From JBEKTY01 sp049515555 (GTDB lineage: Bacteria; Planctomycetota; Planctomycetia; Pirellulales; Thermoguttaceae), in assembly GCA_049515555.1 (NCBI GenBank), contig JBEKTY010000154.1:1-19507 (forward strand): 19,507 nt of DNA, in the 5' to 3' direction. Positions 15,988-19,507 of this stretch are shown piece by piece. How positions within the stretch are numbered: position 1 is the stretch's first letter; every line of letters begins with the position of its first letter. A model generated the notes under the pieces. It was not told where the DNA came from. It searched no databases and saw only the letters and a list, made by a program, of their open reading frames with translations. Both the position numbers and the translations under genes were made by a program.

Positions 15988-16268
15988 CACGCGCTCCTTT
16001 GGGACCGCAGAATCAATAAATGTACTCATCTCGCTCCGCGAGATGGGCTTTCATCTCGCGGAGCGAGATGAGTACGTTGGCGAATACGACAATAATTGAT
16101 CCCCCGGTCCTTACCCAAATTGTAGTGCGCCGTGCAAGGTTTGGGGAGGTTGGAACTGAGACGTGCAGCGAGACCGCTCCCCCGGGGCCCTGGAAATCCG
16201 GCCGGCAGGTGTGCTATGCTGATCGAAACATTTTGTACCAGATCGTTCACCTGTAGCAAGGTGCCCCC
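15988..16268. promoter_or_regulatory. Divergent spacer between the CHAT and M28 peptidase genes
   Basis: This 281-bp gap must hold promoters for both genes. Toward the M28 gene there is an extended -10 (TGCTATGCT, TATGCT at 16215-16220), about 48 bp before the ATG, with no clear -35. Toward the CHAT gene the best candidate is TATTGT with a poor -35 in the region 16085-16120. The left part is occupied by the perfect palindrome at 16022-16075, which would lie in the CHAT leader. No gene is visible. Confidence 0.4.
16022..16075. repeat. Perfect 24-bp inverted repeat (CATCTCGCGGAGCGAGATG type)
   Basis: The left arm 16022-16045 and right arm 16052-16075 are perfectly complementary over 24 nt, with loop GGCTTT. 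The arms contain nested symmetry (CTCGCTCCGCGAG). The element starts 35 bp upstream of the CHAT start codon. If transcribed it would form a very stable hairpin in the leader; as DNA it could be an operator or a dispersed palindromic element. Confidence 0.9.
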
Positions 16269-19217
16269 ATGCCGAACCGTGGCTGGCAACGATTGATGGC
16301 CGGGACGGAGTTCCCCGAGCGGCGTCACGGCCCGGGCCGATACCCCATTGCCGCTTATTCCGAGTTCATGCCGCCGCCCCGGCTGGGCCGCAAACCGTAC
16401 GGCGGCCTGGATCGCCTGCTGTTCGATCCGGCGGATGCCTGGGGCTGGCGGGTCACGGAATACGAAGAAGCGCTCGAGATCCAGCCCGGGCTGGCGCTAA
16501 TCGCCCGGGAGTTGCTGCACGTGCTGCGGCACTTGGCCCGCGGCGAGCCGGCACACGGCATCGCGCGGAAGAAACTGGAAGGTAATCCGTACTGGCCACC
16601 ACCGCTGGCAACCAGCGGCGCGCCTGCCCACGAGCGATGCGTGCTGCTGCTGCCGCTGGCCCTGTCGCGGACCCAGGACGACAAGGGCCGCCTGCGGTGG
16701 ACGCTGTTCGGCGCCAGCGAGCGTGGTCCGGGGCAGGCCTTCTGGCGCGGACTGTTCTGCGCCCCCGGACGCGAGCTGCCCCCCGAGGCGGGGCTGGAAT
16801 TCTTCCGCCGGCTACTCACAGCGGCGTATGGCGAAAGGCCCGCCGGGCCGGACGGGCTGCGCCGCGCCGGGTTTCGCATCTACTCCACGCCGGATTCCGC
16901 CTTGCTGCCCTTCTGGCACGAGGAGCCGTTGCCCGCGTGGACGCAGCCTTACCGCTGGCACGCCGGGCAGAGTTTACGCGGAGTGCGATACTTGCTGACG
17001 TTCTGCCCCTTCGACCGCCTGCCGGCCCGCGTGCGGCGGGCGTACCTGGCGGGCGACCTGCACTTGCTGCCCTTTCCCGGCAGCCTGGTGTTCTTCGGCG
17101 TGATGCCTTACTTCCAGTTGCAGCGTGAGCTGCCGCTGGCCGGGCAGATCTCCCTGTTGCACTCGCTGCCGCGGCACGAGGGGCCGTGGGGGATCCGCCT
17201 TCCGCAGTCGGGCTGGCTGCACGAGCCGCGGCCGGGCATCCCGCCGCCCCACGCCGATTACGCCCCCCTGCGAAACACCTTCCGCCGCACTCACCGCTGG
17301 CAGCGGGTGCATCGGTACGAAGATCACCTGGCCGTGCTGGCCGACGAAGACAAGCTGGCACACGTGCTCTTCAGCCCGGCGGCCGAGGACGTGGGCCTGT
17401 ATGGCAAGCCGATGGCCCGCAACGCGGAGATCTGGAGCCACGACTTTCATCGCGTGCTGGACGGGCCGCGGGCCAGTCCGGCGGAGCTGGCCCGGGCGGC
17501 CGAGCACCTTGCCGCGGGCGGCCTGTTCGGCTACCGCATGCTGTATCCGGCGATGCGGGTGGGCGGCCACGAGGTATATTGGCACCGCCCGCTGGTCGCC
17601 TATTTCGACCCCGCCGACGGCGAGCCGGCCGTGCTCGGCGGGGCCCCGCTGGGGTATCTGACCGCCTACGCCTTGCAGCGGCCGCGCTTGGATCGGCCGG
17701 TAGAGCTCTGGCCGCGGCTGCTGGCCCGCCCGCCCCACCAAGCCGCCCTGCGGCTCGCGACCATGAACCACGAGCCGCACCACTGGCAGACGATGTACAA
17801 TGTCCGCAAGCTGCTCGACACGTGGAAGCTGCTGGGCGAAAGGCCGCTGCCGGCGAGTTTCGCCCGGCAGTTGCTCACGCTGCCCAAGGACGAATCGCTT
17901 GCGGACTGGCTGCGATCGCTGGGCGGTCGCTCGGCGGAGCCGGCCGATGCGGGGCTCCTGCTGGACGCGCTGCGGCGGTGCATCGGTGGCGCGGGGGTTT
18001 GGGAGCCGCCGCTGGCCGTCACCCGCCGGCCGCCGCCTTCGCTCACCTTCGCCCGCACGGCCCGGCGATCGTTCGAGAAGGCCTATTGGAACACGATCGC
18101 CCGGCTGGCGGCGGGGCGATACGTGAATAAGGACAACGCCGATTGCGTGCAAGACGCCCCCAGCCAAGCCCGCCTGCGCCACACGCACCGCGACCTGGAG
18201 GCCCTCGGCGATTACCTGCTTCAGTATCACCAGCGGGCAATCCGTGCCGCCGGCATGAGCGGCCGGGCGCTGGCCGGCGAGATGCCCTTCCGCTGGCAGA
18301 CCGATTTCCCGTTCCAGTGGTCGGGCGGCTGGCTGCGGAACCAGCAGAGCGGCGGCTGCGAGCGGAACCTGATCGTGGTAATTCCCGGCCGAGACCGCCA
18401 GCGGGCCGTCGTCATGGCCGATCATTACGACACGGCCTACATGGAAGACGTGTTCGGCTATTCAAAGGGCGGCGGCGGGCCGCGCCTGGCCGCCGCCGGC
18501 GCCGACGACAACCACTCGGCCACCGCCGCCTTGATGCTCGCCGCACCCATTTTCCTGGAGTTGGCCCGGCAGCGCCGGCTGGGGTGCGACATCTGGCTGG
18601 TACACCTGACGGGCGAGGAGTTTCCCGCCGATTGCATGGGCGCACGGCATCTCTGCCAGCGGCTGGTGGAAGGGAACCTCCGCATCCGATTGGCCGATGG
18701 CCGCTGGCGGAGCCTGGCCCGGGCCCGCGTCCAGGGCGTGTACGTACTGGACATGGTGGCCCACAACAACGACCACGACCGGGATATCTTCCAGATGTGC
18801 CCCGGGACGGGCCGCGACTCGATGTGGCTGGCCGAGCAGGCGCATGCGGCCAATCGGCTATGGAACGCGTCGAGCGCGGTCTGGAACGGGCGTGCCGACC
18901 GCCGCCGGCTGGGGCGCGGCCGGCGCAGCCCGGACGGCACGACCATCCCCGCCGCCGCCCGGCATCTGTCGCTCGACGGCGAGATCCGGCCGGCCTACAG
19001 CCCCCACAGCACGCTCTATAATACCGACGGCCAGATCTTCTCCGACGCCGGCGTCCCCGTCGTCCTGTTCATGGAGAATTACGACATCAACCGGCAGGGC
19101 TACCACGACACGCACGACACGATGGCCAACATCGACCTGGACTACGGGTCGGCCGTGGCGGCCATCGCCATCGAGAGCGTGGCCCGCGCCGCCACGCAAT
19201 CCCCGCCGGGCGAATGA
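16269..19217 (+). CDS. M28-family zinc peptidase with a large unrecognised N-terminal region
   Basis: The 982-residue product ends in an M28 (aminopeptidase Y/glutaminyl cyclase-like) domain at about 700-970 with the full two-zinc set in order: ADHYDT (His719; Asp721 nearby), GADDNHSA (Asp746/747), TGEE (Glu783/784), LDMVAHN (Asp828) and GYHDTHDT (His946). M28 enzymes usually cut N-terminal residues or short peptides. The first ~690 residues match nothing I recognise. They contain YRWHAGQSLRGVRYLLTFCP, PFPGSLVFFGVMPYFQLQ, MNHEPHHWQTMYNVRKLLDT and YVNKDNADCVQDAP; residues about 590-690 may pack against the peptidase. Unusually for M28 there is no signal peptide or membrane segment, so it is probably cytoplasmic. 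AAGG (16258-16261) precedes the ATG by 7 nt. It is divergent from the CHAT gene. Confidence 0.87.
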   Translation: MPNRGWQRLMAGTEFPERRHGPGRYPIAAYSEFMPPPRLGRKPYGGLDRLLFDPADAWGWRVTEYEEALEIQPGLALIARELLHVLRHLARGEPAHGIARKKLEGNPYWPPPLATSGAPAHERCVLLLPLALSRTQDDKGRLRWTLFGASERGPGQAFWRGLFCAPGRELPPEAGLEFFRRLLTAAYGERPAGPDGLRRAGFRIYSTPDSALLPFWHEEPLPAWTQPYRWHAGQSLRGVRYLLTFCPFDRLPARVRRAYLAGDLHLLPFPGSLVFFGVMPYFQLQRELPLAGQISLLHSLPRHEGPWGIRLPQSGWLHEPRPGIPPPHADYAPLRNTFRRTHRWQRVHRYEDHLAVLADEDKLAHVLFSPAAEDVGLYGKPMARNAEIWSHDFHRVLDGPRASPAELARAAEHLAAGGLFGYRMLYPAMRVGGHEVYWHRPLVAYFDPADGEPAVLGGAPLGYLTAYALQRPRLDRPVELWPRLLARPPHQAALRLATMNHEPHHWQTMYNVRKLLDTWKLLGERPLPASFARQLLTLPKDESLADWLRSLGGRSAEPADAGLLLDALRRCIGGAGVWEPPLAVTRRPPPSLTFARTARRSFEKAYWNTIARLAAGRYVNKDNADCVQDAPSQARLRHTHRDLEALGDYLLQYHQRAIRAAGMSGRALAGEMPFRWQTDFPFQWSGGWLRNQQSGGCERNLIVVIPGRDRQRAVVMADHYDTAYMEDVFGYSKGGGGPRLAAAGADDNHSATAALMLAAPIFLELARQRRLGCDIWLVHLTGEEFPADCMGARHLCQRLVEGNLRIRLADGRWRSLARARVQGVYVLDMVAHNNDHDRDIFQMCPGTGRDSMWLAEQAHAANRLWNASSAVWNGRADRRRLGRGRRSPDGTTIPAAARHLSLDGEIRPAYSPHSTLYNTDGQIFSDAGVPVVLFMENYDINRQGYHDTHDTMANIDLDYGSAVAAIAIESVARAATQSPPGE

Positions 19218-19230
19218 TCGAAATCCTAGC

Positions 19231-19356
19231 GGGCAGGTGCCAACCTATCACTTGAAGCAAATGGCTCAAACCCTCGTCGGTTCACTGGAAGGGGTACGGT
19301 TGGTCTGCAACGAGTTGGATGTGGGCCCGTGGTCGAGGCGTTCGGAAAACGGCTGA
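19231..19356 (+). pseudogene. 3' remnant of a small BON-domain gene
   Basis: In one plus-strand frame, between the M28 stop and 19356, the translation reads GQVPTYHLKQMAQTLVGSLE, then GVRLVCNELDVGPWSRRSENG, then a stop. This matches the second half of a BON domain: the G.V glycine turn, the LKQ.AQ helix, the GV..V motif and the closing NEL.V strand. The first half of the domain is missing, because that position is occupied by the end of the M28 gene. A short product from GTG 19237 is possible but would not fold as a BON domain. It is unrelated in position to the intact BON gene at 3640-4467. Confidence 0.55.
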
Positions 19357-19404
19357 CGATGGCTCGGCGACCGAAGCAGACGTGCCTAGTATTACTGCGC
19401 AAGT

Positions 19405-19507
19405 TCAAGGCCATTTGCAGCGGATGAGATCTTTCAGGTAGATGCCCATTTTCCGCAGTTTTTTGCGTGTTCGTTTGATGTGCGACTCGCGGGCCGTGGC
19501 GATGCGT
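19405..19507 (-). CDS. C-terminal end of an unidentified gene entering from the right (partial)
   Basis: On the minus strand a frame enters the window edge and ends at TGA (19407-19405). The visible 33 residues are RIATARESHIKRTRKKLRKM followed by GIYLKDLIRCKWP. They are strongly basic, with a pattern (SHIKRTRKKLRKMGI) like the last helices of a winged-helix or other helix-turn-helix DNA-binding domain. Codon third positions are GC-rich over most of the stretch, which supports coding. The product cannot be named; DNA binding is an inference from composition. Confidence 0.45.
   Translation of the reverse strand, partial: RIATARESHIKRTRKKLRKMGIYLKDLIRCKWP

Noticed and set aside
12379..16071. 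Long plus-strand frames (about 582, 274 and 343 residues) across the CHAT gene
   Set aside because: They are shadows of the TPR-CHAT gene; their apparent internal repeats simply mirror the 126-bp TPR-coding units.
16974..18425. 483-residue minus-strand frame inside the M28 gene
   Set aside because: It is antisense to a frame with ordered M28 motifs and shows only Gln/Arg/Pro/Val-rich shadow composition.

Overview
The window is GC-rich bacterial DNA. Gene content points to a planctomycete, probably of the Pirellulales type. The pointers are a six-domain ribosomal protein S1, a short RpoD-like sigma factor without region 1.1, DUF1573 and BON-domain exported proteins, a very large signal-peptide-bearing TPR-CHAT protein, lipid A genes in a dispersed arrangement, and many palindromic intergenic repeats. 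This placement rests on overall character; no rRNA marker is present, and I see no tRNA, CRISPR array or intact insertion sequence.

Layout. A minus-strand gene begins at base 24 and leaves the window on the left. Across a divergent spacer lie rpsA (342-2270, +) and a sigma-70 factor (2576-3436, +). Facing them are a BON-domain exported protein (4467-3640, -) and a DUF1573 exported protein (5757-4753, -), closed by a clear minus-strand intrinsic terminator at 3515-3550. Divergent from DUF1573, behind a well-spaced promoter, is a two-gene unit: a membrane GT2/GT21-like glycosyltransferase (6127-7569) and a cobalamin-binding-type radical SAM enzyme (7573-8925), 3 bp apart. Three small unknown plus-strand genes follow (9084-9554, 9691-9849, 9863-10177). 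They end at a perfect 31-bp inverted repeat that also faces the end of a minus-strand group: exported TPR-CHAT protease-like protein (15987-12586), lpxD (12406-11333) and lpxI (11203-10274). Divergent from the CHAT gene is a 982-residue protein with a C-terminal M28 zinc-peptidase domain and a large N-terminal region I do not recognise (16269-19217). The right end holds the 3' half of a BON-domain gene and the C-terminus of a further minus-strand gene.

How the genes fit together. rpsA and the sigma factor are housekeeping. lpxD and lpxI act in the same pathway, making UDP-diacylglucosamine and hydrolysing it to lipid X, so this organism probably makes lipid A. The glycosyltransferase/radical SAM pair looks like a lipid- or envelope-modification unit; its pairing resembles HpnI/HpnJ of hopanoid side-chain synthesis, but identity is not shown. 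The two large divergent genes each encode an intact-looking peptidase active site, and they share a short intergenic region with a perfect 24-bp palindrome.

The most unusual signal is repeat traffic. At least six dispersed-repeat-like elements occupy gene ends. Two have become coding sequence at C-termini (rpsA and the glycosyltransferase), and one supplies the Shine-Dalgarno sequence of lpxI.
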